DNA from: Apis mellifera
Lineage: Eukaryota > Arthropoda > Insecta > Hymenoptera > Apidae
DNA length: 64,000 bases
Assembly (NCBI RefSeq): GCF_003254395.2
Contig: NC_037648.1
Coordinates: 15,715,830-15,779,829 of the forward strand
Direction: 5' to 3'
Shown: positions 49,010-64,000 of the stretch, in pieces
How positions within the stretch are numbered: the stretch's first letter is position 1
Layout of the letters: each line of letters begins with the position of its first letter
The notes under the pieces: model-generated
Databases searched by the model: none
What the model saw: only the letters and a program-made list of their open reading frames with translations
Told to the model about the DNA's origin: nothing
Position numbers and translations under genes: made by a program

Positions 49010-52000
49010 CGGAAACAGTATCGTGCACTTGACTTTTAAGATCTCTTATCCGATTTGTTGTCGTTATCGGGGAAAAGATCGGTCGACTGATTGCGTTAAA
49101 TTGACAAACAAAGAAATCGAGAGGAAGGCAAGGACGCGAAATAACATTGTTTGTTTTCGTTACAAGTGTCTCGTATCTTCTACCGGCGCGCATAATTCAT
49201 CCAGATTTCCGACATCGACAAATTTTTTTTTCCCTTTTTTCTTTTTTCCTCTCCTTCTTTTTCGTTCCGCGTTTCGTTAAATAATTATACACACGATACG
49301 CGTTATCACGTTTCGATAGATTGGTCACGAGCCGAAGCGATACGAAGCGTAAAAAAAAAAAAAAAGGAATACGAACAGCGAGATTGTTCTTCGAGTTTTC
49401 GGTAGAGGGCGGGGAAAAAAAAGAAAAATGTGTCCGTCGCATCGACGGACGAACCTCCATGAATCTCCATATAAATCCGGAAAGATATCTGTATCTCGCG
49501 TGGCCATGAAATTCGCGCGGTATCGATCGTTATGGCGTTATATTAAAATACTTGGTTATTGGACAGAAGGTTCGAAGGCAAGGCCTTCGAAGGTAAGCCG
49601 GCTAATAAACTATCGACACGTATATAATAAATAATCCGTGAACGGATAAAGCCCGAGATTCTCCCGGAACGAAAGAAAGGATCTCCTGAAAATTTATATT
49701 ATTACTCGGGGGAAAAAAAAACTTGATCCTTCCTTTCCTCTCCTTTTTTTCCCCTAGGATGGAAAAGTTGGACGGACGATATTGTAACGCAACCAATCCC
49801 CGCCTAACGGCGAAGTTGAAATGATCGGCAGAGCAAAAAGAGCGTCTAGGGGGCGCGAGGGAGGGGGGAAGGAGGAAAAGAGCGGCGCGTACGTACGGTG
49901 GCGACAGCGGTGGTGGCGTTCGACGTGAGGAAAAGAAAAAAGGAAGAAGAAAGGGAGGAGAGAGAAAAGGAAAGGAAAGAAGAGAGGAAAAATCGGGAGA
50001 TAAAGGATGAGAAGGAAGAAAAAGAGCGGGAGGACGGAAGATGGTGCGGGGGCGGAGAGGAAGAAAGAAAGAGGGGAGCGGCCTGGGGGTTGAACGGCGG
50101 GAGAGGGAACCGGTATCCCGGTAGGAGTGGGGGGTGAAAATCGAGTGGGGATGCCAGGCCAGTTCACCCTTACTTGGCACGGCTCGACTCGTCAGTGCGG
50201 CCTGAACGGTTAACCGGCCTACTTTTTCGCGTGGTTATTTCGATTCCTCTCTCTCTTTTTTCTCTCTCTCTCTCTCTCTCTCTCTCCCCGTTCTCGAGAA
50301 TTTACGACTCGTCGAGATCGTCGTTCCTCCTCCGTCGACCCACCGCCGATCTTCCTCCCCCGGTATTGTATCGCGTGATCGACACACACACACACACACA
50401 CACAATGATCCAGCACCACCGTTAAACAGGGATAGAGAGAGAAGAATTTCTTACCCCTCGATTCGAAGAGCCATTGAACACGGGATCGTCGAGGAGGAGG
50501 GAGATCGTGGAGAGAGAAATCTCGGTTTTTGGAAAGATTCGGTTCTCGTCGCTGGTGCCTGTTGTCGAGCTGGACAGGGGACAGCACAGGCCAGGAGAAT
50601 CGGCAGCGACGGTGATTGCTACCATACAAATTCGTGAGTTTTCTTTTCTATTATTATTATTCTCCTCTCTTTCTATCTCTCCAATCTTTCTTTCTTTCTT
50701 CCTCCTACTCGACTCGTTCATAACCCGTCAAAATCACACCAACCATGCTCTACTCGAAATAAGTTCTTCCCTCTATCTCGTTTCGAGCTAGTATCCATCG
50801 TTCGAATGTCCGTTTCAATATTCCTTTCGAGCTACGCACGCATTTTGCACAAGAATTTCTTCCACGTTTTGTTTATGTCCCGTGCCCACGCATGTGTAAA
50901 TAGAGATTTCACTGTCACACTGGTTTTTTTCTTTTTTTTCTTTCATCGCCACAAGTGTGTACTACTAGCGAGGAACCACTTTTTAATTAAGGACAACTCG
51001 CCGCCAGTTCCGCGAGCGGACTCGAAACTTCTGCCTGCCAGTTGTTCCTTTGTCCCGCGTAAGAAGAGGGCAGGTCGATCTCGAGGGAAGGATCTCGGCT
51101 CGCGAGTATATTACGAATAGCCGAATCGAATAAGATCGAGGCGGGATCAAGGAAATTGGGATCACGGATTAATGGAAGTACTTTGGGGTAGCCGAGTTTG
51201 GTAATAAATTTTGACAGGCTTAAATAGGAGAGCCAAGGTCGTAGCTCGGTTTCGCTTTGATCGAGTTTAATTAGAAATATCGTAGAGAAGAAAAAAAAAA
51301 AGAGTTTCCTTATCCCCTCCCATTTCTCTCGCTTTTCGAGAGCAGCAGCTTTTTTTCCCTCTCCTTCTCTTTCTTAATATTCCTCTTCCTCGCTCAAACG
51401 GAGAGAGCGTATTTTAATATTCCACGCACTTTTTTTTTCTTCTTCTTTCACCGCGATACGGCAAGGTGGAGGAAGAAATAAGAGGCTTGAATCGCGCGGC
51501 TCGTTGAAAAAAAAGTGGAACCTCGTTTCAAAAGATTCGAATAAAAAATTTCCCTTCTCGAAGCGTCTTCTTTATCGCCCGCGCTCTCCCGTATTACTCT
51601 GCTGTGTATATAACGCCTCCTCGCGACAATTTTTCGCGACGGGGAAAAAGAGAAACGGCTAGAAGAATTCCGAAGCTCGACCCAATAATAATATTTAACG
51701 TTCTTTCTCTCTCTCTCGAGAGAGAAGAAGGTTAGAAAAATAAACATTGGACGAGCAGAAAGGACACGTGACAAAAAAAGAAAATGGACGCGCGGTGGTC
51801 AAGCGCGAGTTAACTTTGTGTCGAATATCAACGGTCGAAATGCTTTGCAAGAGAGAGAGAGACAGAGAGATAAAGAAGGATAGTTGAAATAGATAAAATG
51901 GACGGAAGAAAAGAGAGAGATAGAGAAAGAGCGGCGGTGGGAGACGGGTTAATGTAAACGTTGGTGGACGCACACGCTGGATGGCCTTTGCTTCTCCTTT

Positions 52001-54505
52001 TCAGAACTTCGCAATCAGCGGCGGACTAAAAATAGGAGCCGTGACCCAACTACGCTCGATTCCACAATTATGCATTTCCTCCCGTTGTCCGACGACTATT
52101 TTTCACCTACTCCCCGACCGAATCAATGCGCCACGTTAAATACAACACGTCTGTCGTCGCGACACATCGCCTATATACACCACGCCGCGATGTAGGTGAA
52201 AGTGACGCGAAATTTTTCCCTCTTCTCCCGTCCTCCCCCCTCCTCGCCGTCCAAATTCCCTCGAAACGACGGAAGGGGGCGAGCAGTCGCTTCTTCCAGC
52301 GAGACTATACTACTCCACTAATATATATATATATATATATATATATTAATTACCTTTGCGCTCGACGACTTTTTCAGCGGAGGGCAACTCGAGATGATTT
52401 CGCGCATATGTCTTAGAGATAATATAAAATAATTAGATTTCTTTCTGAATTATTAGAATCTTAGGGCTCTTCCAATTTTTTGATTTCTTATTTATTTAAT
52501 ATCTCCATTATTCTGCTTTCATTTCTGCTCCATCTATTGTATAATTCCTTCGTGGATACGATCAATCTCGTTTCGAAATCTTCTAATTTGAGCTAATTTT
52601 ATTTTCTCAAAGTTCATTTCTTTTTTTAGCAATTTTAAAACTTATGATACTTTTGCCATCTTTGTCGAATCTGAACAAATGTTGGAGACCAATTATTAGT
52701 ACCAATTTTAGTGGAATTTAATATCAAAGTATAAAATTTACAACATTTTCAAAGAAATAAATACTCACTCTTTATTATTTGAATCTCGACTCCTCTCTTG
52801 AAAAATTAATAAATTCATCGAATTCGTGGGGAAAAAAAAAAAAAAAAGACGATACGAGAGAGCGGGGGGCGAGATCAACGGTCCGATACGGACGTTGGCC
52901 TTTATATCCGCGGTGGATATCTGCGCGCGTCTGCGAAAATTCTTCCGCGATAATTTTTATACTTCGATTACTCGAAGCGAGAAGAGAATAGAAAAAAAAA
53001 ATGGGAGGAAGAAAGTAGATAAAAAGTTAGGACGGGGCGAAGAGCGAGGGGGGGGCGGGTAATGTAAACTGGCGCGGAGGATATTGGGGGCTCGCGTTGC
53101 TTTAATGGAAGAAGGTAACTGGAACTGGGACCAAGCTTGGAAACGTTTAGAACGTTCCATCGCGCTGCCACATTCTCTCCTTAGATCCTTATCTAACCGG
53201 GTTAATACATCCTTTCCTATCCCCTTAGCGGAGTTATCCCCACCACCTTCCCTTTCCGTGCCGGCTGACACGTAACCGTTTATATAGAACCGTTTCGCGT
53301 GACCAGACTCTGGATCGCCCGTCATCCGTCTCTGTTCTCCTAACGGGGGGCGCAGATCGAACGACTCACTCTCTCTCTCTCTCTCTCTTCGGTCGAATTT
53401 AGGCCGAATTTTTTTGGCGACTTCGTTACGCGCCCGTCATCATTTTCCTTTCCTTTTCGCTTTGACGATTCGATCTCGTGAAAAAAAGGGAAAAGGCGGG
53501 CGTGGCGGATCGTATTCCGAGTAAAACCTGGATGGAAAGTGGAACATGGAAACGTCTGCCGTCCTTTCCTCCATTCCGGTTGTACATCGTTATCTAATCG
53601 ACTTTATTCTTATATAGAAATCGAAAAAATTGTACCAAAATCGTAATAAAATATATATATATATATATATATATATCTTTTATCCTTTTCTGGAACTCTT
53701 CGATAAGAGACTCGTGGAGGAATCGTCCACTGCCGCGTAGGTAAGGTAGTTTGTCCGTCACGATGGACGATTGCGTAAGAATCGGGATTATAGGAGGGGG
53801 AGGGAGGAGAGAAAAAAATGGAGGAGAACAGAAGTGCATCCGGCCACGAACGATTTTTCTTTGCACCCGGAGCTGCATTGCGGCTGCAGCAGTTTCCGAC
53901 GCATTGCCACCGTGGTGAACTCTTCCCTCGAAAGGCTGCATCGAAAATTCGACCAACAGGCAACTTTGTTTCCGAACCGAATACGAAATTCTTCGATTCT
54001 CCTCTCCCGTAACGTAATGATCAACGTTAACGTCCCTCCCCCCTCCATTTCATTTTCACGATTTTCATTCCAACGTCGCCGTGAACTCTCGAACGAAGAA
54101 GAAGAAAGATTGGAAAGAATCGAAAGTTTAGAAAGAATGGGGGAAAAAGTCGTTGTGTGTGTGCGTGTGTGTGTCGAAGTGCTCGTCTGAAACAGAAAAT
54201 ATTTTTTCAACCGTGTTAAATGCGGGGAGGAGCATCGACTCGAGTAGCGAAAACCTCTCGGGGAAAGAAGAGGAGGAGAGGAGACCGGGATCTCGTTTTC
54301 CTTTGAGCCTGCCGATTAACACTCCACTCCTTATCCGTGCCGCGTGGTCGTGTTCCAACAGCTTTTTCAATCCGCGTGGAGAGATGCTTTTCCGCAAACC
54401 TCTCTGCGACGACACCTTTCCATATTTTTTTCTCTCTCTTTCTTTTTCTCTCCTCCTCCCGTCTTTATCATCGTTTACTTGTCAAATCGATCGACTCGTT
54501 AAATT

Positions 54506-54508
<3 letters not shown>
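49010..54508. other. Intergenic region between the JHBP and acetylcholinesterase genes, part 1
   Basis: No supported gene. It contains a purine-rich tract (about 49925-50060), a (CT)n run (about 50255-50286), a short (CA)n (50383-50403), a (TA)n (52321-52346), another (TA)n (53650-53677) and several homopolymer runs. A less biased block at about 50540-50635 ends in a GTGAGT donor and could be an untranslated exon. Confidence 0.35.

Positions 54509-54578
<70 letters not shown>
54509..54578 (+). repeat. (GA)n microsatellite
   Basis: About 70 bases of uninterrupted GA. Confidence 0.92.
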
Positions 54579-54582
<4 letters not shown>

Positions 54583-54682
54583 AAGCGTGCGTCGATCGAA
54601 GAAACTATAATAATCTCGGTGTCTGGCTCGGGCTGGCACTTAAACTCCCAGCTTTCGATCGTGACTCGCGTCAACCGAGGAT

Positions 54683-54770
54683 GATGGGGAAAATTTAATA
54701 GTTGCGAAGTTACGAATAAAGTTACTTCGATAAGTTGCCTCGATAATTTATCGTTCAAAATATAATAATA
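54683..54770 (+). repeat. Short dispersed repeat, copy 2
   Basis: Partner of 21904-21985: GATGGGGAAAATTTAATAG, GTTACTTCGATAAGTT, AATAATAATAATCG. The copies differ by small indels. Confidence 0.45.
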
Positions 54771-54799
54771 ATAATCGCGAGTAATTGTAATGGAACGGC

Positions 54800-57700
54800 C
54801 GGGATTATACGAAAAGTGGATCGACCATAATAATATAAGGGAATAAATATATCAACCGTTTTAGTAAGTAATTACTTAAAAGTAACGAAATTTATTCGAA
54901 ATTTTTAACCAGTTATTTTTTGATTAATACCCAACCCTTGTGTCAATTTTCCGTATATTAATTTAAGTAATATACGTATATTCGCATACATGTATTCTAT
55001 ATAATACAATTTGCGTTGAAAACTCGATGTGTAAGAGCGAGAAAAAGAATCGGGAAGAAAAGAGCTATCCGAATTATTCGTTCGTCGAAACGAGACTCCC
55101 ATTATTTATTATTATTATTACCTTACCGAAGAAGCGGTTGGTCGAAGTCGAGTCGCGAAACGGTAACGAGCCGTCGCGGTTTAAGAAGAGGGGAGGAAGA
55201 GAGAGAGAAAGAGAGAGACGTTTCGTTTTAACGACTTGCTTAAAGACAAGCTTCGGACACGAGTACGAACGGTTGGCTTGATATTTGACTCGAGAAATCG
55301 GGTCAAGGATCATCATCGCCACCGAACTCGGTATCCTAATCCTTCGAATTTTATTCGATCCTTTCCATCTCGAATCATCGTTTGAATTTCTTCTCCGGAT
55401 CGCTCATTGCTTCCTAAAAAACCCGAGAATCGAACGAATATAATTTATCTACTAGGCGCACATAGGAGAGAAACTGTACCGTAGAGATAATCGCTTTGGA
55501 TCTCCGTGGCTGTTCCGCCAACCGTGTATTTGCACGTGCTCCTCTCCACCCATACACGTACACGTACGCTTACACGATTGGTGGGTCCGTACACACGTCC
55601 TTTGTACGCGCGCCAACCCATAAATGTGCGCGCATACGGTTGCAAGCAGCGATGTAGCTTGTACTGCAGATACGTTGCGGTTCTGCCCTCTACCTCTATT
55701 ATCATCGTCATACCCCTCGCAGGCCGAAACGTGATACATTGTTCCTGCCAAATTCATGCAACCACCGAAAATTTCCACGGCATTGTGCGAAGGGGGGAAA
55801 CAACAGAGGGATAGAGAGTAAGAGATAGAGATAGAGAAAGAGAGAGAGAGGAGTCCTGGCCTCAGGCCGTCCGATTATTCCGACACGTGACGGTGTGCGG
55901 CGATGCCGCTACTCCCTCCTTCTCCTCCTTCTCCTCCTCCTCGCGTCCTGCATCGTTCCACTTTTTCGTTTAATCGCTCGAAATCAACAATTTCTCCCTC
56001 CCCCCCAATTTTTTTCTTCCTTTTTTTTTTCCTCCTCTCGGATAACCTTGCACACGGTATTGTTCCTTTCTTCCTTCCCCCCTCCCCTTCTCCCAATTTC
56101 GTCCGCCGACTGACCGAGCAAAAATATTCTGACCGATCGTTTTTCCAATCCGTCCGACAATTCCGCGTTTCAGCGGGATGATCAACGGATAGAAAGTAGG
56201 GGGCGGGGGGAAGAGGGATTTTCAAAGATTAAATCCGCTTGTTTGTCGTTGGTTTTATCTCGGTCGAGTTTCTCGTTACGTCGTTGGAAAATTCGCTGAC
56301 GAAAATTCATACACGCCCCCCCCCCCTTACGAAGCTTATTTGTTTCGAGGAGAAGGAGACACCGTTTCTCCTCGTCCGTCCGCGAGACAAAGATAAATTT
56401 TCTTTCCTTTCCTTCGGAAGGAAATTATCAAGGATCGGACACTTTCTTCGTCCGCGATTCGCGTGCAGATGAAAGAAGGAAAGAAAGAAGGGTTAAGTGG
56501 GACGCGAAACTTTGTTGGATGCGCCGTTTTATCCGCAGGATGGTGCACGCCATCCTACGACAGGCTAAAACCTGGTATGTGTATCAGGGTTATGGATGGC
56601 CCATGAGCACGCTAACCCAGTGACATCTCTAGGCCACCGACTACGGTTCCCAAACCACCTCTTTGTCTTTCTCTTCCTCCTTCTATTGCGCTTGCTTTCG
56701 CTCCTTCCTTCCTTCTCTTTCTTTTCTTATCGTTTATTTCTATACATATATATATATAGAGGGATTTAGAAGGGGAGAAAATAAAAGGAAAATAGATCGA
56801 TGGAATTTATCGTTAATTAATTTATTATTAACGAGATACGAAAAAAGATAAGATAAGGGGAATGGGAATGAAAAGAATTTCACTGTCGTACGTGTCCTCG
56901 GTGAATCAGTCTTTTTGAATGAGGAGAAGCGAGGAGGAGAGAGGAGAGAAAAGATAAAGATAAATCGATAATTATTGCGAGATAGTGGTGATGGAAATCG
57001 AGGATTGGCACGTAAACAAATATGACCTTACAGCGTTCGTTCCATCCACAAATTTCGCAACAAAGTTTCCGGAATGAAAACAATCCATGGGTCGAGAAAA
57101 AAACTCGCGCTAGAGGTCGAATTTTTCGGCCAAATAAATAAAGAAGTCTACCTCTTTTTCTCTCTTTCTCTTCGCGCTTTATGAATTTTACTTTTCTTCT
57201 TTCGACACTCGATCGAAAAAAGAAGTGCGCGTGTAGAGAATAAAAATTTTCGAATATTTTTCGAGACCGATCCGTTGGTGACGTTTAAATGTTTTTTCGA
57301 GGACGAACGGGCGACGAGAGAAACAACGATTCCCATTACGAGTGGCAGTTTCGTTTAAAAGCCGGCCCAGCATTGTTTCCACACAAGCGATGAACCGTAA
57401 ACTCAACTTTTTTTTACGTGGACGATCCAAACGCTTCTTACCACACCACAACGATGAAAATCTTCCTCCCTTCCCCCCTCTCTTTCTCTCTCCGTCATCT
57501 CTGAAAAATAGATCGAGAGGGATTTATTATTATTTTTTTTTTTTTAAGATTGTGACTCGAAGATAAGATACGGATATAAAATACGACCGTTCAATTGTCG
57601 GTATATAAATTTGCAACGAAGCATGCAACGAAATTACAAGATAATATTTTTCATTCCATTGTTATGTACAAAGAAAAAATTATTATCGATAATGAAATTA

Positions 57701-58900
57701 CGCGTGTCATTTACCGTAATGGCGAAAATGTGCAATCTTTTTTCCTTCTTCTTCCTCTGAAATTGCATCGCCGCGGGCCAAAGTGAGCTGTCGCGATTGT
57801 TTCGCATGCGTGGAATGCAAAGCGAGGTCAGGACCTGGCAGGAAGCTGGTAACTGTCATCGCGATAAATACTCTCTCTGTTTCCGTGGCGTGCTGTCGCG
57901 CGATATTCCCTTTCTCTCTCTCTCTCTCCATCCGGAAAATGAATCTTTGGGAAATCTTTTCCCGCCGCCCTTCCTCCCCCCTTCCCTAAAATCCTCTTCA
58001 TCTTTTCTCTCGCTTTTTTTGAAAAGCTAACTCCCTTCGAATTTTTCGCACGAAATAAGAAAATAAGAAAACTTTCGTTACGATCGCGAGTTACCGAGCG
58101 TCGATAATTATCCGAGTCAACGGTTGGAAGAGGAAGAAGCGAATATCTCAGCGACGCGATCCAAATTCATTATCCGCGTTCCCGGGAGGGGGGGGGGGGT
58201 GCCGCCACCGGCGTTGAAATGAATTTCGAAAGTGGGGCGTACGCTTATTAGAAATTCCTGGATTGTTCCGCGCGCATGTATATATCCCGGTTTATTTGCC
58301 CGGCCTGTCGTAATTCATGGGGCAGATTCTGGTGTACCGATGTACCGCGTACCGCACTAGGATCGTATCTTGCTTTTATTAAAAAAACGAGTCTCCCTTT
58401 CCTTTCTGCGATAGATTTTCCTTTTTTTTTTTTTCTTCGTTTTCTTTCGATAATCACGGAGAAAAGAAAATTCTCTGGAAATAAGGACATCTAACGGAGA
58501 AGATACAAAGAGAGATGTCTCGAAAAGATTTTTCCCAAGGAAGATACATAACTTTTCCCCATCTCTGTCGATATTTTTTGCTCCTGGATGAAATTTCTCG
58601 ATTCTTCTTTCTCTTCTTAGAATCGGTCTCATTAAATTCGCTCGAAATTCGGGATTTTCCCTTCGAATTTTTTCCCGATCTCAATTTTTTTCCACCGATG
58701 TTGCAGCCAAGAGGCGATGATCCGTGAACTTGGAATGTAGACGGAAGGGCGGGGAAACGGATCTGCCCCTCGCAGGATCGAAAGAAGGGCTTTTCCTCCG
58801 CCATTCGTCTTCGCCGTTTACCTCACCCTTGAACACTACCCCCCTCGATCACCGCATTTGGACTTGAACACTGTAAGTAATTTTCATTCTTTTTTTTTTT
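54800..58900. other. Intergenic region, part 2
   Basis: No supported gene. A structured, non-repetitive block lies at about 56520-56655. C runs and G runs occur at about 56317-56327 and 58187-58199, and a pyrimidine-rich stretch at about 55910-56110. The remainder is ordinary intergenic sequence. Confidence 0.35.
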
Positions 58901-58929
58901 TTATTCGACACGGTGGTTCGAATAGCGTA

Positions 58930-59600
58930 AATTATTTTTTTCCAATTTTGATATTATTTGAAATTTAATTTTTAGAAAAAGAATTTTTATTATAATTTAT
59001 CATTTCATTGTAAAAATATATATAACATAAGATATAGCTAAATATAATACATAATAATCGATATATAAAAAAATATAGCGAAAAAGTTTTATTAATTTAG
59101 TAATAATTTATTAATTTGTAATTAATTTAGAAAACGCTTTGAATTTTGCAAATTAAAGTTAAGTATTGAAAAAAAAATTATTTATCAATCCTATAAATTA
59201 TTCGATATAAATATAGATAATTTAACGAAATAACGATGAAAAAGATAAAACTGAAAATTATAAAAAAAGCAGTATAAGAAAACATATACCGATCGCTCAA
59301 ACTCATTGAAAGAAATAAAAAAATGGTCAGCTAAAATTAAGAATATTATTATAATAATATGAGTTAAAATTAATTCATAAATATCAATAAAGATTAAATT
59401 AATTTTAATCTCATTATAATAAAAAAAAAAATAAAAAGTTTCTACTTTATTCGTGGAACACATAAAAAATCATTACATTACGTGAATTTCTAATATAAAG
59501 TAATTATTTGACTTTAAGTTTAATTTATAAAAAAAAAGAGAAAAATTTATTGATAATTTATTCTTAATAAATTTACAAAATATTTTTCAATTATTGAGGC
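58930..59600 (+). repeat. AT-rich dispersed repeat, copy 2
   Basis: Second copy of the element at 11275-11830, with shared blocks in the same order, including TCCTATAAATTATTCG, GATAATTTAACGAAA, TTCGTGGAAC, AAAAAATCATTA, GTGAATTTCTAATAT and AAGTAATTATTTGA. It is more AT-rich and slightly longer. No recognisable protein. Confidence 0.55.
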
Positions 59601-59609
59601 GCGACCGAT

Positions 59610-61763
59610 CGGTTATCCGATTAATTGTATCCCTATATACGCTTATTTCGTTTAATCTGTAAAAAGAGGATTTAAAATTTTAAGTTGTTACACATTACAT
59701 TGAAACATTTATTATTTTATGTATAAATTTGAAAATTAATTTTATCTAGTTAATATGCACTATTCGTGAACCACTCGTTTCGTTTTCCTCTCTCTGGGAA
59801 AAATACCGAAGGAACGGATCTCTCTATTCGTCGGGCGAGAAGAAGAGAGATGCGAGAAAACTAAGTAACTAATTTGGAACAGAGTCGAATAGCTCCAAGT
59901 TACCCTCTCTATATACCGATTGCCGGTCTAATTGGTACGCCGAGTCGACCCATTCACGTCCAACGGAGTCGATTAATAATATCGCATCTCGAAAAACGCG
60001 TTTCTTCTTCGAAAAATGTTGAAAATCGAAAGCAAGATTCTTTAAAAAAAAAAAAAAATATATATCTACGCGCGTATATAATTCTCCGAGCACGATCGCA
60101 TAGAACGAAATTAACGTAAACTACGAGAGAGAGAACGATTATTTTTCCTCTATCTCTATGCAACGTACGCGTAATTAATTATGGGAACGATCCACTTTGC
60201 GAAAAGCGAGTGCGCGCCTTCGTACGATTTATACGCCATTATTTTCCTATTTTTAGGTTAATTCGCGTGTATTCGTTACGCAAGAAATATTCTCATCGGT
60301 TGCGTTTCGATTTATATCTCTCTCGTCGAAAGAAGAGGATTGGATTCGCAATATTTTATGTCTCCCATTCTATCAAATTATCGAATAATTTCGACGAATA
60401 AATCGCGGAGGCTGATAACGCGGCTGCACTGTTGCGATAAAACGGGAGGAGGCAACGCTTTTGATTTTGCCAGTTTAATCGACCGGTTTCGATTTCCACC
60501 CGCCGTGACAAATTTTCCGGGACACTCGCGGCAATTGCTCGTTACGTACGAACGCATACGTAATGGAACGGCATCCGCGTTTATTGACTGATACACACAC
60601 ACACATACACACTATATACACAACGATGCCGATCCCATTACATCGAAACATTTAAATTCGTTTTCTCGCGTTTTATCCGTTTTCTCGTTGTGCAAATCGA
60701 TATTTTCTCTCTATATCTTTCTTATCGATCGAATGGAAAAATCGAAATTGTTGTAATTTTTTTTATCGAACCAACACTGTAGAACTTTCTTTATTTTCGA
60801 TTATCGCAGCATCGTAAACGAAAATAACCTCGAATCACAAGTTCGGAAAAGAAGGATTATTCATTTTCTTCGTCGATGTTAATACACGTGTGTGAAGAAG
60901 AATGCAACGAACAAGAAGAAGAAGAAGGAGACAATTTACAACTAGGATAAATCGCGGGGGAAAAAGACTAAATAAATAATTGACGATCGTAACGAACGTT
61001 GTCCCGGTAAGTTATCGCGGGTTGCACAATGCTGCCACCACGGCAAGGGGGGCACAACTAACTTTTTACGTCGGCACCGTTCACAGCTTCTGTGTCCGTC
61101 GATGCCTCGATAGAAAGGCACCTCGCGTCGTCCCGACTTTCTATCTTCTTCGTTCGAATCGCACCCTTTCTCGTTTTATCGTTAAATCGTCGTCGCGTCG
61201 GTCAATGGAACCGATCCCGTTGTTTTCGCGAGAGGATAACAAACTTCGAAAAAGAATTCGAAATTGATCGTTCTTGGGGGAAGAAGAAAGTTCGTCTCGT
61301 TCGATTTTGGGTAAGTACATACAGAGTTCGAATGTAACGGTTTAAAGAAGAGAAGTTTCGAGAAAATTCCATCGTACGTTTTTCGATTTTTTCGAGTGAA
61401 AAAAAAACGTAAAGGCGAGCAGCAGGTGGGATACGCGTCCTCCCTACGGGAAAGGAAGGGAAACGGACGATCGAGATGATAAATTATCATTCTCGATGAC
61501 AGCTAATCCGCTATTTTCTCTCACGAACGCTTCCGCGTGTAACACTTCGATACTGCGCGCACCACCACCGCTCCGCGCAAACGGAACACGTAGAAGGAAA
61601 TGACCAATCAACGCGGACCTTCGTGCAGAAACGTCACGATACATTTCCTCCTAGAGGCGCGTATAGGAAACACACGAGATCGAGAGATGCGCGGAACGGA
61701 AAATAATCGAGAGATCGCCTCAACGAAGGCCTCCTTTACTTTGCGTTGGTAATTTTCTTTCAG
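59610..61763 (+). other. Upstream region of the acetylcholinesterase gene
   Basis: The interval immediately before the first coding exon ends in a splice acceptor, so it includes at least part of a 5' intron. A possible GTAAGT donor lies at about 61311. The promoter and leader exon were not identified. A short (CA)n run lies at 60592-60615. Confidence 0.4.
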
Positions 61764-61776
61764 GCGAGGAGACACG

Positions 61777-64000
<2,224 letters not shown>

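Overview
This is nuclear DNA of an insect, most likely a bee or another aculeate hymenopteran. The evidence is spliced genes with short GT-AG introns, an arthropod ace-1-type acetylcholinesterase, a takeout/juvenile-hormone-binding-protein (JHBP) family gene, no CpG depletion, and very dense microsatellites. The order is inferred from these features; the species cannot be named from sequence alone. About 97% of the window is non-coding. Most open frames in it are by-products of low-complexity repeats.

Three protein-coding genes can be supported. (1) Minus strand, positions 39917 down to 1 and continuing off the left edge: a secreted or membrane protein with a signal peptide and an immunoglobulin domain. 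Its Ig domain is split between an exon at 39917-39700 and an exon at 5854-5673, which implies a 33.8-kb intron; a third, partial exon lies at 48-1. (2) Minus strand, 48819-47384: a complete five-coding-exon JHBP/takeout-family gene of 247 residues, with a TATA box, a probable 5' UTR exon and a poly(A) signal. (3) Plus strand, 61777-63028 and continuing off the right edge: the first three coding exons of an acetylcholinesterase, including the oxyanion hole and the catalytic serine.

The remainder is repeat-rich. The 33.8-kb intron holds a tandemly duplicated 390-bp element (6.97-7.76 kb), long CA/GT/GA compound minisatellites (9.3-10.05, 16.94-18.1 and 34.64-36.07 kb), a 1.3-kb pyrimidine-rich array (28.3-29.6 kb), a long foldback (22.46-22.53 kb) and many short microsatellites. 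Another GT minisatellite lies at 4.46-5.34 kb in the second intron. Between the Ig gene and the JHBP gene are two local satellite arrays: four copies of a 223-bp unit (42.13-43.02 kb) and about fourteen copies of a roughly 190-bp unit (43.4-45.9 kb). The last visible acetylcholinesterase intron is almost pure AT with a 171-bp tandem unit.

The three genes do not form an obvious pathway. The JHBP protein would act extracellularly as a hydrophobic-ligand carrier, acetylcholinesterase hydrolyses acetylcholine outside the cell, and the Ig protein is a likely surface or secreted recognition protein. I saw no tRNA, rRNA, CRISPR array, intact transposase or novel multi-gene system. The points most worth a second look are the large split-Ig intron, the higher-order duplication in the 190-bp satellite, the minisatellite family shared between loci, and the cysteine-poor JHBP protein.
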